A stretch of DNA of 64,000 nt from Dentipellis sp. KUC8613 (Eukaryota > Basidiomycota > Agaricomycetes > Russulales > Hericiaceae): the NCBI GenBank assembly GCA_002286715.1, contig NSJX01000050.1:62001-126000 (forward strand), written 5' to 3'. A program made the translations under genes and the position numbers. Below, in pieces: positions 21,482 to 32,937 of the stretch. Below the pieces are notes generated by a model. The model did no database searches. It worked only from the letters and a program-made list of their open reading frames with translations, and was not told the DNA's origin. How positions within the stretch are numbered: the stretch's first letter is position 1; each line of letters starts with the position of its first letter.

Positions 21482-21840
21482 TGTATTTTTATTCGGCATT
21501 TAGTAGAGGCCATGCATATTGGGGGAGTTTTTGAAGATTCGTGTGCGCATACTTAAGTCAATACGATAAGAGTTATCGGCAAGGCAATTCGGGATATCGG
21601 CCGAACCACACCGGGCAACCGTCTCTTTCCCCCACACCGTCGAGCTGATCGTCGTACATAATGACCGACGTCGAGCATCATGTGAACATTCTACAGGCTC
21701 TCAATGGACATAAAGCCTCGGGTAGCTCGAAGCCAATCACTTAAATCCCTCCACGCAGCCGATTTCGAAGCGGTGGTTGACGTTGCTGACACCTCTTTCC
21801 CAGCGCTACATCCTGGAGTTCACCACCGCGTTCTCTGGTC
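21482..21840. other. Intergenic between RPAC1 and CoA-transferase
   Basis: RPAC1 3' region and the CoA-transferase upstream region. A short in-frame ATG frame at 21661 ends at TAA after 27 codons and could be an upstream ORF. Confidence 0.4.
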
Positions 21841-23671
21841 ATGCTTGCTCGTACAGCCAAGCAACATGCGTCGGAGCTGTCGGGGAAGGTCCTGGGTCGT
21901 CAGGCTCGCGCTAGGCGACTGTGAGTTCCCGTGTGTAGAGACCATTATCCTAACAGCTGAGCATTTTACACCTCTAGGACAACCACAGCTGATACCCCTG
22001 CCAACCTTCCGCTGTCTGGCGTCAGAGTTCTGGAGCTCGGGCAGTTGATTGCAGGCCCGTTTGCTGGCCAGCTCCTTGGGTATGCCTCGTGAGCCGCCAA
22101 GCCCGCATATCCAGCAGCTGACCGCGACTCTGCAGACACTTCGGCGCAGAAGTAATCAAAGTCGAGCCGCCGAATACTGGCGATCCCTTGCGCGTATGGC
22201 GCGAGCTCGATATCGACGGCACTAGCCCGTGGTTTCGCAGCTTGGGACGTAACAAGAAGAGCGTGACGATTGATTTGCGGAAAGACGAAGGCAGAGCGTG
22301 CGCCGTTCTTCCTGAGCGCATATATGCGCACATTTCTTACATATTCTGCCGTATAGGCTCGTCAAGAAACTCGCGCTCGAGTCCGACGTCATCCTCGAGA
22401 ACTTCAAGCCAGGAAGCACGTCTACTTTTCTCGTATCATGCATATCATGTCTTATTTTTCATTCGCGCATCCACAGCTCTTGAAAAATGGGGCCTCGGGC
22501 CTGCGGACCTGCAGCCGCTGAACCCATCTCTGATTTTCACGCGTGTGTCGGGCTATGGCCAGACCGGCCCCTGGGCAAAGCGTCCCGGATACGCCTCTGT
22601 ATGCGAGGCGGAGTCGGGCTTCCGCTATATCAATGGTTTCCCAGACCCCGCGACCGGAGGCCTCGCTGGCCCTCCTGTGCGCCCAAACTTGAGCTTGGGC
22701 GACTCGGTGGCAGGGCTGCACGCCGCCTTCGGGGCCGTAAGTCTTATCGCTTGTATTGAGAAGCGTCCGAAGGCCTACGACTAATTTGTGGTGGCGTGCA
22801 GGTGCTTGCGTTGCTGGCTAGACGTGTGAAGCAAGATAACGGCCTCGCTGGAGGCTCGACGGTCGACGTCAGCATATTGGAAAGGTACGCCGGACCGATT
22901 TGGCAACGTTCGAGTGATGTTCACAGCGTCAGCCTAGTCTTCTGAACCTGATGGAAGGCATCATCCCTGAGTACGATCGCAAAGGAAAGGTAAGACGGCG
23001 GCTCGTGTCCTCCCCGAGGCTCGTACAACGGCTAAGAACCATCCGTGCTCTAGGTCCGAAGCCCGTCAGGCTCCTCTCTCACCGGCATCGTGCCCACCAA
23101 CGCCTACCCGTGCCTCCCCTCCCCCGCGACTCCTACCACCCCGACGTACATCATCATTGGCGCGAACGCCGACTCGATGTACGAGCGACTCATGCAGACC
23201 ATTGGGCGCCCGGACCTGATCGGCGCGGACTACAAGCAGAACCCAGAGCGCGTTGCACGGCAGGCGGAGATTGAACAGGCCATCGGTGCGTGGACGAGTG
23301 CGCGGAGCGCAGAGGACGTACTGGAGACGCTGAATGAGATCGGGGTTCCCGTTGGGCGGGTCGTCAGCGTGCGGGAGATTGTGGAAGGCGAGCAAGTGAA
23401 AGCGCGCGGGTTGGTGGAGGACGTTTGGGTCCCTGCCCGTGCGAGCGCCAAGAAGGAAGAAACAGCGGCGGAGGGTGTAGAGACCGAAGCAGACGGCTGG
23501 ATGGTGAAGATGCCGAAAGTGGCCCCGTTGCTGGAAGGCTACGACGCGCGCACTAGGTGGGCGGGTCCGGACCTGGGTCAACACAACGGGGAGGTGTTCA
23601 TGGGTAAGCTTGGTCTTTCGGAAGACGAGATGAACGATCTTGTCGAGCGAGGCATTATCGGAGGCCGGTAG
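21841..23671 (+). CDS. Class III CoA-transferase (CaiB/BaiF; SUGCT-like), likely mitochondrial
   Basis: Exon 1 codes a basic, acid-free leader (MLARTAKQHASELSGKVLGR), fitting a mitochondrial targeting peptide, and ends at a GTGAGT donor. The family signature follows: LSGVRVLELGQLIAGPFAGQ, YFGAEVIKVEPPNTGDPLR, GRNKKSVTIDLRKDEGR, then LESDVILENFKPG, LIFTRVSGYGQTGPWAKRPG, RPNLSLGDSVAGLHAAFG, a catalytic-region exon near GSTVDVSILE, and YIIIGANADSMYERLMQTIG. The expected catalytic Asp lies in the LGDSVAG region. The enzymes move CoA between carboxylic acids; human SUGCT uses glutarate, others oxalate or racemise methylacyl-CoA. Substrate cannot be fixed here. At least seven exons; stop TAG at 23669-23671. 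Confidence 0.85.
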
Positions 23672-23907
23672 GTTACTGTGACACGCTGTATGGCGTAGCG
23701 CATGCCGCCTCCAGGTTCTCATACTCTTGGAACGAATTCTAGTATCTTTTGGACATATCATTTTCAGTGGCACTCTCCGTCATAAAACGCTACATGGTGC
23801 GCTCTCCTGACTCGTAATTCTACAAAGCTCGTTGATTTCCCTTTCCTAGTAGCCGTAAAACGCACGTTCTTCCATTTGTTCCTATGCCACAGACAAATCA
23901 TCTACCG
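23672..23907. other. Intergenic, convergent 3' ends
   Basis: Short spacer between the CoA-transferase stop and the end of the first small-family gene on the other strand. Confidence 0.5.
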
Positions 23908-24499
23908 TCAAGTTTCCCCCACAACCAGATAGATATGCTCGATGCGAAAACCGGTGGGATTTGGAGGGTCAGGAATCGCCGTGGCTCTGGGGAAATCGTG
24001 TCAGAGAAAGCTCGGATAGAAACAAGCAACGAACATTTGGACAATCTGCCCGTCAATAGTGTGAACGTTGTCGCCGCTCCCCAGCGTCACCTTATAAGTT
24101 CCACCCCAGGTATTGACAGGCTGAAGGAGGTGTGTCCATGTCAGAAAGGCGCGTCGTTCGTTACAGATGTATATCCAGTGCTTACCGCAGGGTTATCGGG
24201 GGGTTGGGTAAGGATTCGACCACGATTTTGGAAACGTGGGAGTCAACCTCGGCCGGGCAATCACGATAATTGGTGATGGCCGCCTTGAATTCATCGCGCG
24301 ACATAGGCTTGCCGTTGAAATAGAAGTCGGCATTGACATCCACAACGTCGTCGCGAAAAGGATCACTTGACGTGGAGACGCTCGAGGGAGAGGTCGTAGT
24401 ATGGAGCATTTGGATGAAGTGGACGTTCCACCGTTCCCATCCTGCTCCTCCGCCCAGTGGCATCGTTGGCATCGTTGCTGAATATTGATGGCGATGCAA
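23908..24499 (-). CDS. Small tandem-family protein, copy A
   Basis: The first exon (24499 to about 24190) reads MPTMPLGGGAGWERWNVHFI and then DVNADFYFNGKPMSRDEFKA, the family's conserved block. A later exon contains WGGTYKVTLGSGDNVHTIDG, and a last one AIPDPPNPTGFRIEHIYLVV ending at TGA 23910-23908. The splice site between the first two blocks is not clean, so copy A may be imperfect. The size (about 150 residues) and the N-G...F pattern are compatible with an NTF2/SnoaL-like fold, but that is only an inference. Function unknown. Confidence 0.5.
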
Positions 24500-25120
24500 A
24501 ATACAGGAGGGAAGCCAGGCTAAGTAGTGTTATTGTTTCATTATTTAATGTCCTTGTCCACAAATATATACTGATCCTATGGCGCTCGCTCGCAGGTCGA
24601 GGCGTGCTTTCTATGAGGCCTCGGTCAGCGATAGGAAATCCTACAAGCATCTCGGAGCTTAGCGATTATGCGGGTCGGGCAAACCAAGAGCTTTCATAGC
24701 GCGAGGAATCTGGGGTACAAGACGGAGCGCTGACATCATCAGGTGAAGCAGTCCATAAGCACGTAGACGAGCCTGCAGACTGCGGAAGAGGCATTCGACA
24801 AGACAAATAGTCTTAGGATTCTTGCCGAGCAGATATAGATGAGAAATGCATGGTACGCCCTCAAACTTTTCGACGAAGAACAAAGAGTCTTGAATTTTCT
24901 CAACTTCAAGTCCTCTGCCTTTTCACAGGGAGTTTTGGTGGTAGAAGACTTCTATCACTCATATGGTCATACGTCTCATTGACTCCCGAGCCGAAACCAC
25001 TGTACGTTGTGCATGCGTGCGCCGCGCCCACGCACACCTAATTCACCCTCAGAACGGAAGCAAGTACAACAAACATACGCGCTCTCTATTATACGAAACG
25101 TTGCCGCAGCGGACGTATCA
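24500..25120. other. Intergenic between small-family copies A and B
   Basis: No supported gene. Short frames on both strands only. Confidence 0.5.
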
Positions 25121-25822
25121 CTAAGTCTCTTTCCTGATCAGATGGAGTTTCGTGGCACGGCGTTTCTCGGTAGTCGTCACAGCAGAATCCTCCAACTTCT
25201 CAATTCTGAGAGACATCGATGTTAGAGAGGGCCCAACGATAACAAGGTCAGCACACGCACTTAATATTCAGTGCCACGTCTACGGTACGGGCACTCGTAT
25301 CACCGTCTTTTGGAATCGCCACCTTATATCTCCCCCCGTAGGAACCCCGCTGCATGACATGCTCATATAAGATCTCGATGCCGCTTGAAAGGACGAGAAT
25401 TAAATACTCGCCTCAGGGTCGGCCACAGTACTGCCATTCAGCTCAGGTACGCCGACCGCATCCGAGAAAGTCACGGTGGCGGATTTATTGACGTCTTTTT
25501 TGACGGACGCCTTGAAGTCGTCGCGCGACTGCTCCTCGTTGTTGACATGAATTTTAGCGGTGCTTGCCACAAAGTCATCGAATGCGGAATCAAATTTCGG
25601 GGTGCTGGTCGTAGAAGAGGTCGTGGTAGAGGAGGTCGTGGTAGAGGAGGTCGTGGCGTCACCATTAGACGTGGTATCGGCCTTCAGCGAAGGCGTAGTG
25701 CTGTCGGTAGATGGGGATGAGGCACTGCCGTTGGTGGTCGTACTGCTGGCTTGTGACGCCGTGTCCGAAGTGTAGAGGGCTTTGACGGTGTCGACGAGCC
25801 ACACTGGCCATCCGGCAGACAT
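25121..25822 (-). CDS. Small tandem-family protein, copy B
   Basis: Three exons. Exon 1 starts MSAGWPVWLVDTVKALYTSD, carries a Ser/Thr-rich linker (TTTSSTTTSSTTSTP) and the conserved block FDSAFDDFVASTAKIHVNNE, QSRDDFKASVKKDVNKSATV. The next exon RGSYGGRYKVAIPKDGDTSA is reached only through a 62-nt GC-AG intron (25411 down to 25350, donor GAG|GCGAGT), because read-through meets TAA. A second intron splits AA|A (Lys) and gives IEKLEDSAVTTTEKRRATKL, ending RKET at TAG 25123-25121. Best-formed member of the family. Function unknown. Confidence 0.6.
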
Positions 25823-26569
25823 GGTCTCTGGGAATGGATGGCGGTGGAGGAGGGGAGGGGATAGTTTGTGAGTACAATCGCTTTCTTCATAATCTGATCC
25901 ATATCGACTGATCCCCTTGGGAACATCTAGATACTACGCAAATCGCAGGCGTGGAGACAATGAGGCCTAAGAGAGGATTGGGATAAGCCTAAAAATACCG
26001 CGAAGCCGAACAGCAGCCAAACGTGTTGGACAGATCGATTGCCTCCACGCAACACGGGGTCTAGTGCCTAAATCTGCGGAGATTATCAGGTGTAGTTCGT
26101 CAGGCGCGAGAGAACCCACCGAGCGTTGGTGGGGTCTTTGACTAATTGAATGCAGGTAGGGCAGGCTAGAAAGCGGGAGGAATACGCACTACGCGCGGCG
26201 TTCTTTACGAGGGAACGAAGAGCCTCGAGATAATTCTGGCTTCGAATTTCAAAGTGTGTACTCGAGAAATCTGTGTTCCCCAACAGGCGGGAATCTTTCG
26301 GGGACACTGGACGGGGCGCTGAAATTATCAAGTGAACCCGCACACTATGAGAACAGTACTTATATCGAGTGGGCCGGCAAACACAGGAAATGGACGACAT
26401 ATGTAGCCTCTTCTACTTTCTTGACATCAGCGCCTTCGTCGAAACGTCTTTTGAGGAAGCCTCCTTGGTAAGATATGAAAAGAGCCAACTTTCGGACGTA
26501 TGATCCTGATTCCCGTACCCCCGTTTGACCCGTTCGAGGGAACCCATTTTTCTCCCTGTTTTTATGTAT
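25823..26569. other. Gene-poor spacer with short minus-strand frames
   Basis: Minus-strand frames near 26086-26250 (LEALRSLVKNAARSAYSSRF; LACPTCIQLVKDPTNARWVL) and 26360-26480 (GGFLKRRFDEGADVKKVEEA) read like protein, but I find no complete model. They may be remnants of a gene. Confidence 0.3.
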
Positions 26570-26860
26570 CTGACCGGTTTCAGACCGGATAGGACTCAGA
26601 GTTGTGGCGCGACGTCTTTCGATGTCTGCAACAGTAGGGTCCACCCGACCTCTGTACTAGACGGAGCTAGACGACTGTAAGTAAGCGCACCCATATATAA
26701 AAGCATCCTTATGAGTGAGCGCCCGTATCGACGGCCTTGAGAATCATCGTTCAATACGCCGCTCCAAACTCCCGCACTGATGTATACCTTTGTATAAGTT
26801 GTTGTCGTTATCTAGAAATTTTTGTGCGGGAAAAATGCTCGCCAGTCTTCTAATGAGCAT
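26570..26860 (-). pseudogene. Decayed copy E of the small tandem family
   Basis: The C-terminal block VDPTVADIERRRATTLSPIR (about 26650-26590) matches copy C (PDVKDAEKRRAMVINIIR) and copy B (TTTEKRRATKLHLIR). Upstream, after CATCAG, CGSLERRIER matches copy C CGSL and then hits a stop. No intact N-terminal block is seen. I read this as a broken paralogue. Confidence 0.5.
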
Positions 26861-27299
26861 CGTTCTAATGACATTTCTGAATATGTATTGCTGACAATGA
26901 GGGCACCTGCAGCATGAGGTCATTGTCTTGAGCTCACTATCCGATGAGTGCTTGCATCATTCAAAGAAATTAGAGGGCCTTTCGTGCAATGAGGGATTTG
27001 GGGGACACGACGGAGCGCCTGTATCTCGAGAAAGGTAAGTATACAGACACCGCGATTCTCCCATCGATCGGCGTATCTTCGAAATGAAAGGCGTCATCGC
27101 ATCGTGCATTCTGGACTGTGCTGAGCATCAAAGCCTTGATGAGGTCGTCAGCAGCCGATACAAAGGCGATGAGGGCTCCTTCACAGGGAAACTATGAGAC
27201 CGATGTTACACGAATCCTGGTTTTTGCGACTGTGCCTTCGATCATCGTGTTCACGGTGGATTCACGCGGAGCTTCAAATCAGCCGTATTGCTGGAAAAG
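26861..27299. other. Gene-poor spacer
   Basis: No supported gene. A minus-strand frame around 27180-27260 (IEGTVAKTRIRVTSVS) is short and isolated. Confidence 0.4.
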
Positions 27300-28280
27300 A
27301 AAAGATTGAATGCGTCCCGAAGATGCGCTCGAGCCGGGGAGAATGTTCATTGTACAACAGACTGATCGCATTCCTGCGAATCCGAATGAGCCTTATCAGT
27401 AGAAACAGACAGGGTTCGTGGACGTACACATTTTGGAACTTCATATACCCGTTCTGCTTGAAGCGAGGTGGGCTGGGCTCGTCCACGGAAGGCGTGCTGA
27501 TCAAATTGAATGTCAAAGGTCTGGCCTTGTAGTGGGAGTGTCGAAGGTCTGCTGGCAGTCCGTACGTACATGCGGCTTCTGTAGTCACCTCGTGCAGTTC
27601 ACGAGGGCTCCTCGCCGCGTCTCATCCGCGGGCCAATATCGATGATGCACGGCCTTGGCTTGCACTCGCAAGCATGACTACCCCGGAGGAAGATCGGATT
27701 TGCGAATGCGGTCGCTGGCCTCAATCGGATCCTAGACACGACCGCTTCTCATGGGCATGTATCAAAGATTCTGTAATATTGTTTGCTCACCGTTATCAAG
27801 CTCTACTTCTTCGTGCAGGTCATGACTAGACCCGATGAAATTTGGCAACCTCTCTTCGGGTGAATTTGACTCCGCGTTTACATCGTGGCAGGATGTCGCA
27901 TGCTCACCTTGCTTCCTAAGCTGATCCTGGTCATGGAACCGTACACTGCATTGTGCCTGCTGCTGCATTCCCAGCACAGGGCTATTCGGTAGAGACACAT
28001 GTGGCACAAAGAAGGGCCCCATGAGGCTTCCTGGGATAGTTTTCATAGCGACGCCGCCGACATCGACCCATTTGATAAACGCAATGACGCCAATAAAGCT
28101 CCAAGTCCTAGCTTGCTTGGCTTGAACTCGACGGTGAAATCGTTCAAAAATCTACGATGGAGCAATTAGACAAGAAAGCATATTCCTGGCACTAGAAATG
28201 CTTAATGATTACCGCTACCTACGCTCGGTATGATTTCAAGATCATCATATCCTGTACGAAGAGATGTACATATAACTGAG
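27300..28280 (-). CDS. Possible uncharacterised or decayed gene
   Basis: A minus-strand frame from a CATCGTAG acceptor near 28152 reads FHRRVQAKQARTWSFIGVIA, FIKWVDVGGVAMKTIPGSLM and FHDQDQLRKQGEHATSCHDV to a GTGAGC donor near 27792. A hydrophobic stretch (FIGVIAFIKW) is present. Further left, KARPLTFNLISTPSVDEPSP and PPRFKQNGYMKFQ look coding. I cannot link the pieces into one frame and recognise no family. It may be a lineage-specific gene or a relic. Confidence 0.25.
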
Positions 28281-30116
28281 AAAGCAGGTGGGTCAACGTG
28301 TGAGAGGAGTGCGCGAGGCTGAGTGAGGAACTAGAGTGGGCGATGGGCAAAGCATATGCATGCGAAAAGGAGGAAAAGACGCGCGCATATGTATGCGCCG
28401 GCGGGCGCAAGTGCGCGAGTGTGGAGGCGGGGGACGCAGACAAGGTGCACAAGTGAACGTGCAAGAGCTGAGAATACGATGGCGGACGCAGGGCCTGAGT
28501 GTGTGCCCAGGTTGCACGACGGGCGCGAAAGGGAGAGAGCGTGCCGGGCGACACGACCGACAGGAGAGCGCGCGCAAAAGAAACGCACAGCAATATGCAA
28601 GAAGAACGGTGCGTGAGACAATGCAAGAGACGGTGGCCATGGTGCAAGACGCCGCGAGCGACAGATAGTATGGGGACGTCATGATGCTACAGCGGACATG
28701 GGTGGAACGACAGATAAACACGGGCGACAGCGCACGAGGGGGATGGGATACAGGACCACGACTAGCATTGCATGCAGCGTAGGCGACGGACCGGAGGCGG
28801 ACGAAGAAGTGTGGGGTGATAGGTACACGGGCGCGTGTGATGGAAAGAGCAGGCGCGAGAGGGTGCGCCGGTACAGACACCAGAAGGAGGCACAGATGTA
28901 CGAGAACTCCTCGTCCCACTCCGGGCTGCTTGACGCTGATCCGAGGAGAAAGCACACAAGCTTGCAGAGAAGAACCCAACAACACCTTCAAAGGGTCGCA
29001 CGACTGCAGGTGTGGGATAGTACGCGAGCATTTTTTCGGCCACATCTGTACTTGTCGTAAGCGAGACACGGTTCAGCAAGGACTAAAAGTTCGACTAGCG
29101 GATAGATATCATACCTTTTATGTGACAGTTCATGTCTACAGTATCTTCCTGTGGGGAGGCTGAAACCAACAATACGGCACTGGTGTAGTCGTTCTCTGGA
29201 GACAGGTGAAGGCGCGCGAGTTGGTAGGAGGGTGTAGGACCCTGTATCAAGAAGGCAGAGGCTGCGGCGAAGGGAAGGGAGACCGAGGGCAGAGATAGTA
29301 GGCTTTGCTTTTAGGGATTGTAGGCCCAAGGTCTGTAGATCGTGTAGCATCGCAGGCACGATTTCGAGATGTCTGCGAGCCGACTGTCGACGTGCTACTG
29401 TATCAGACTGAGAACTCTGCGATATTACTGTAGCTGATGTCATTCGTCCTCTCAGACGATTGTGAGGTCGATCTGAAGATGCTGTGAGTGTCGAAACTGG
29501 TGACTAATTTTGTGATGAGACTCTAGTGTCGAAGTACTTACACGACTTAAGACCTGTCCTTCACTACTTACCAGAGTAGATAGCGTTGTTCAGTTACTGC
29601 AGCTGAGGAGCTGCGAAGCTACCCGGTAACCAGATCCATGGTTAGAGACTGTGATGAGCACGCTGGGTCGCGGACGGGACTCAGTAGAATGAGATATGAT
29701 GGGTCAGCGCAGGAGGCTTGTAGTGTCACGGTAACCTAGGGCACTGCGGCAGCGTAACGGGTGACGCGTGCTAGGTAACGCCGCAGTGTACACCGTGACT
29801 CACCCCAACAGACATCGCGCAAGCTCCTCGATGATGTCTTCATTGTCATACACCGTATGTTTTTCCCTGCCATCGGCTTGTTTTCGGGAAGACCGTTAAG
29901 CACGGGCGTTGCTTGTTGCATACTTGACCTTTTTGACAAGGGGATGAAGAGTCGTCGTTTTTTACTATATGACCTCCAACGCTTAACGAACCGTGGTTCC
30001 GAAGAATCGACCAGCGCATGATTCAGACAACACATTTACAGATGCATCATTCTAATCCTTCTGACTCCTTATACCGCTTCTCATCCTCATCGTGCGTGCC
30101 CTTTGTATACGATATA
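28281..30116. other. Gene-poor region with purine-rich plus strand and an inverted repeat
   Basis: A long minus-strand frame at 28293-29069 is rich in Cys, Arg, Ser and Leu with no domain; I attribute it to base composition. From 29.1 to 29.7 kb nothing is supported. An imperfect inverted repeat lies at 29724-29799. Confidence 0.45.
29724..29799. repeat. Imperfect palindrome / hairpin
   Basis: GTCACGGT and CACTGCGGC on the left match ACCGTGAC and GCCGCAGTG on the right, with CCTAGG/CTAGG between the arms. It could be a tiny MITE-like remnant or a structured element. Confidence 0.5.
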
Positions 30117-30710
30117 TCACTGACTAATCTCCTGTCGGATGATATTGATTACCATGGCGCGACGTTTCTCGGCATCTTTCACATCAGGATCTGGCAAGTC
30201 GGGGTCCACTTGAACTCTGGCAGGGCAGCAGTATGAGACAGGACTCTGCAACAGCAAGTAGACATACTTCGCATGGAGCAGAAACGTTACAGTCCGGGTG
30301 CTCGTAGTGTCGGGGATCACCACCGTGTACGCCACTCCCAAGCTGCCGCACTGAAAAACACTTGCGTGTAAGAATTCAACGTTATCCATAGAAGACAGAG
30401 GCATGATGCTCGCCTGAGGTTCAACGAGAGCGTCATCTTGGTGTTCTTGTACGTCCACCGAATTTAAGAACGTCACCGTGGCGGTTTCCTTAGCGTCTTT
30501 CCGAAGGTCCGCCTTGAAAGCATCACGCTCAATATCCTCGTTGTTGACGACAATTTTCGCTTTCTTCCCCACGAAGGCTTCAAAGGCAGCATCGTACGGC
30601 GTGTCGGACGCGGTATCGGCCGTGGCGCGGAGAGCGGTATCAGGAGATGATGTTGCCGCCGTGTGGATCGCTCCAATAGAAGCTAGGGTCCAGGGTGGCC
30701 AGCCAGACAT
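30117..30710 (-). CDS. Small tandem-family protein, copy C
   Basis: Starts MSGWPPWTLASIGAIHTAAT. The conserved block is YDAAFEAFVGKKAKIVVNNE, DIERDAFKADLRKDAKETAT. After CAG|GCGAGC (30413) a 63-nt segment can be removed as a GC-AG intron to join CGSLGVAYTVVIPDTTSTRT; it is also open in frame, so it may be retained. A 49-nt GT-AG intron splits AA|A as in copy B and leads to VQVDPDLPDPDVKDAEKRRA and a stop at 30117. Function unknown. Confidence 0.6.
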   Translation of the reverse strand: MSGWPPWTLASIGAIHTAATSSPDTALRATADTASDTPYDAAFEAFVGKKAKIVVNNEDIERDAFKADLRKDAKETATVTFLNSVDVQEHQDDALVEPQASIMPLSSMDNVEFLHASVFQCGSLGVAYTVVIPDTTSTRTVTFLLHAKYVYLLLQSPVSYCCPARVQVDPDLPDPDVKDAEKRRAMVINIIRQEISQ

Positions 30711-31465
30711 TTCGATGCTGGTGTCGGTAAGGAATGTGGGGGGTGACTTGTGAGCTATGTCGCTTGATGCGTCTCTTTATATGTTTCGATCCTCTGACAG
30801 TCACAATCTCAAAGGACTTGTTGGGACACTCCATTGACCGGAGGCGTGTAGGTCATGAGGTGCTGACCTCCAACGTGACACCCTATCCGTATCTGGAATC
30901 CGTTGGTTGATCCCGCAGCTGTAGGAATTGGTCAGATAGAAGCCTTTTGCGCGACGTGTTGGGGGGTACGGCAGGGTGCGTGGATTCTCGGAAACGGCAC
31001 GGTCATGCACATCGCGGTTCTCCCGCTGATTTTTCTATTTTCGAACTAAACGTGCCATCAAACCGTATGAGACCCCCAGATCAATCCGGAACACCATCGA
31101 GGCCGTCGTCAGCTAGTGTCACAGAATTGACTGAATTTTTCTCGCAGTGAAACTATCAGACAAACGCTCCATAGTCCAACAATCTACCATCCCGCCTTCT
31201 ACAACCTTGGCCTGGTCACTCTCCTATCCATCATGAACTCATCTGTAATTCACTCGAGAATGTCGAGTTTCTCCAGTCTAACTGCCTCAACGTTGAAAAC
31301 ACGTCGGTCGTCTACGTTGAGATGCGAAGAGGACTGCTCGTCGACACTAGGATCAAAGAATCAATTCACGACCCATTTTAGATAGCAGAATGGCGAAGCG
31401 CACCCCAAATTCATCGACCAGGCTACAGAGCGACGCAAAAAAACGTTCGACGCGATGGGTGTTCC
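30711..31465. other. Intergenic between small-family copies C and D
   Basis: No supported gene. Confidence 0.5.
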
Positions 31466-31801
31466 TTACATTTGAAGGCAGAGGATTAGTCCAACTGCGC
31501 CTTTCGTGGCAGGCTGTAAGTTCGTCGCTGTCAAACGGCGATCGAATATAACTAATATGTCACGACTCGCCTCTATTTCAGCCGCGGGTACGACGACGGC
31601 ATTCTGGATAGTAATGTCGGAAGCCCTCGATGCATCGCGCGCGACTATCTTCTGAAAAGTCTCGCGGTCCACTTCCACTCCATTCACGCAGATCTTGATC
31701 ACCTTGTCGGCGACGAATAAGTCGAATGCGCTTTGCATATCTGCGCCGCAAAAGATGTTCTGGATGCCAGTTGTGACCCAGGTCTTGAAATCAGCCGACA
31801 T
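31466..31801 (-). CDS. Small tandem-family protein, copy D (shortened)
   Basis: I start at the Met at 31801 (MSADFKTWVTTGIQNIFCGA), which aligns with the starts of copies B and C; an upstream Met at 31888 would add 29 residues. The conserved block is MQSAFDLFVADKVIKICVNG, VEVDRETFQKIVARDASRAS. At the same place as in B and C there is GAG|GCGAGT (31570) and an acceptor 57 nt later (31514). After it only 15 residues remain, so the conserved C-terminal part (GxYxV...EKRRA) is missing: a truncated or rearranged copy. Confidence 0.5.
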   Translation of the reverse strand: MSADFKTWVTTGIQNIFCGADMQSAFDLFVADKVIKICVNGVEVDRETFQKIVARDASRASDITIQNAVVVPAAEIEASRDILVIFDRRLTATNLQPATKGAVGLILCLQM

Positions 31802-32937
31802 CGTTGTGGTAAAGGCGATTGTGCTGGAGGATGTATGTGAGGTGCGTGAGGTGCGTAGTGTCGCCCCTACCGTCTTATATCGCTTCACGTCGGAGCACTG
31901 AACTGTACGATTCCATTTAGAATCCCTCCAGCCCTACAAAAACAGACAACACTCCTGGATTTCCGTGTTCTGGAACTCTGCAGCATGGCAAATTTCTCTT
32001 GAAACAAGACGGATTGGCCTCGTTCTTGACAAAAGTGCCGTTCTCACCGGATGATCGGAAATCTACATTCAGTGCGGCAGAATCGAAGGTCTGCTTCCTG
32101 TGTAGCCCTACTCCGCGCCGCGCCTTGTTCGCGAGCTGAAATTAATGTTCCACGCCCTCGTTTGGCATCCAAGCCCATAGGTATTAGTCAGGAGGAAGAT
32201 ACATGCACTATTACGATAACGAAGCACGAGTGAAGGATGAGAGGTCGGCGGGGCCCCAATCTTTCCCGTTCTCAAGTTCCATTCTCGCTCACCAGGCTTT
32301 CACATCACACGCGATATAATTATTCTCAAATCCCCTTTCGCTCCACCGACTTCCACAAAAATTTCCCCATGCCTCCTGATTGCCTCGATATGGAGGATCA
32401 GCAGCGCATGTAGAGAAGAAGATGCAAGAAGCCGAGGATCGCTTGCAAGCTGGACGCGATCAGGTAGGATTCACTCCGCGATAGAAACATTTAGGAACCC
32501 GAGTAAGGGATCTATGAGGCCTCCTGCAGGTGTCAATCTAAGACACGGCTGCATATGATACTTAATATCGATGTTTGGTGTACGTACTGTAGCGATTTGA
32601 CAGGGACGCCACCCACTCGCAGTGACAATCAGTGCAATATTGCCAATCAAGAATTCAACTCCGGTTCGAATTCGGCTCGAAATAAAACAACGAGGTCCCT
32701 CAAGGACCTGTGACGCGTGCTGTAGCATATGCCTCCCCCACCGTTCCTTGTTCCAGGCTTCAGGTTCGACGCCTCGCGACTGCTCGGTGTGGCACGTGTC
32801 TGCTCTATTACGTCCACGTACTGTAAAGCGCCACGCTGGGGGGTTGCACGCGGCTGCCCTGCTGTCAGCGGCTGCTAGCACGATACTGCACTTCTTCCTC
32901 ACAAATCTACCGCTTGCTATAATCGAGCCACTTTTGG
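31802..32937. other. Intergenic; possible short 5' exon near 32.4 kb
   Basis: No firm gene. At 32429-32464 a plus-strand MQEAEDRLQAGRDQ followed by GTAGGA could be an upstream exon of the next gene, but I see no way to join it. The minus-strand frame at 32471-33037 overlaps that gene and is probably a shadow. Confidence 0.35.

Noticed and set aside
28293..29069. A 258-residue open frame on the minus strand.
   Set aside because: Composition is Cys/Arg/Ser/Leu-rich in all frames because the plus strand is purine-rich; no domain, no intron pattern, no conserved motif.
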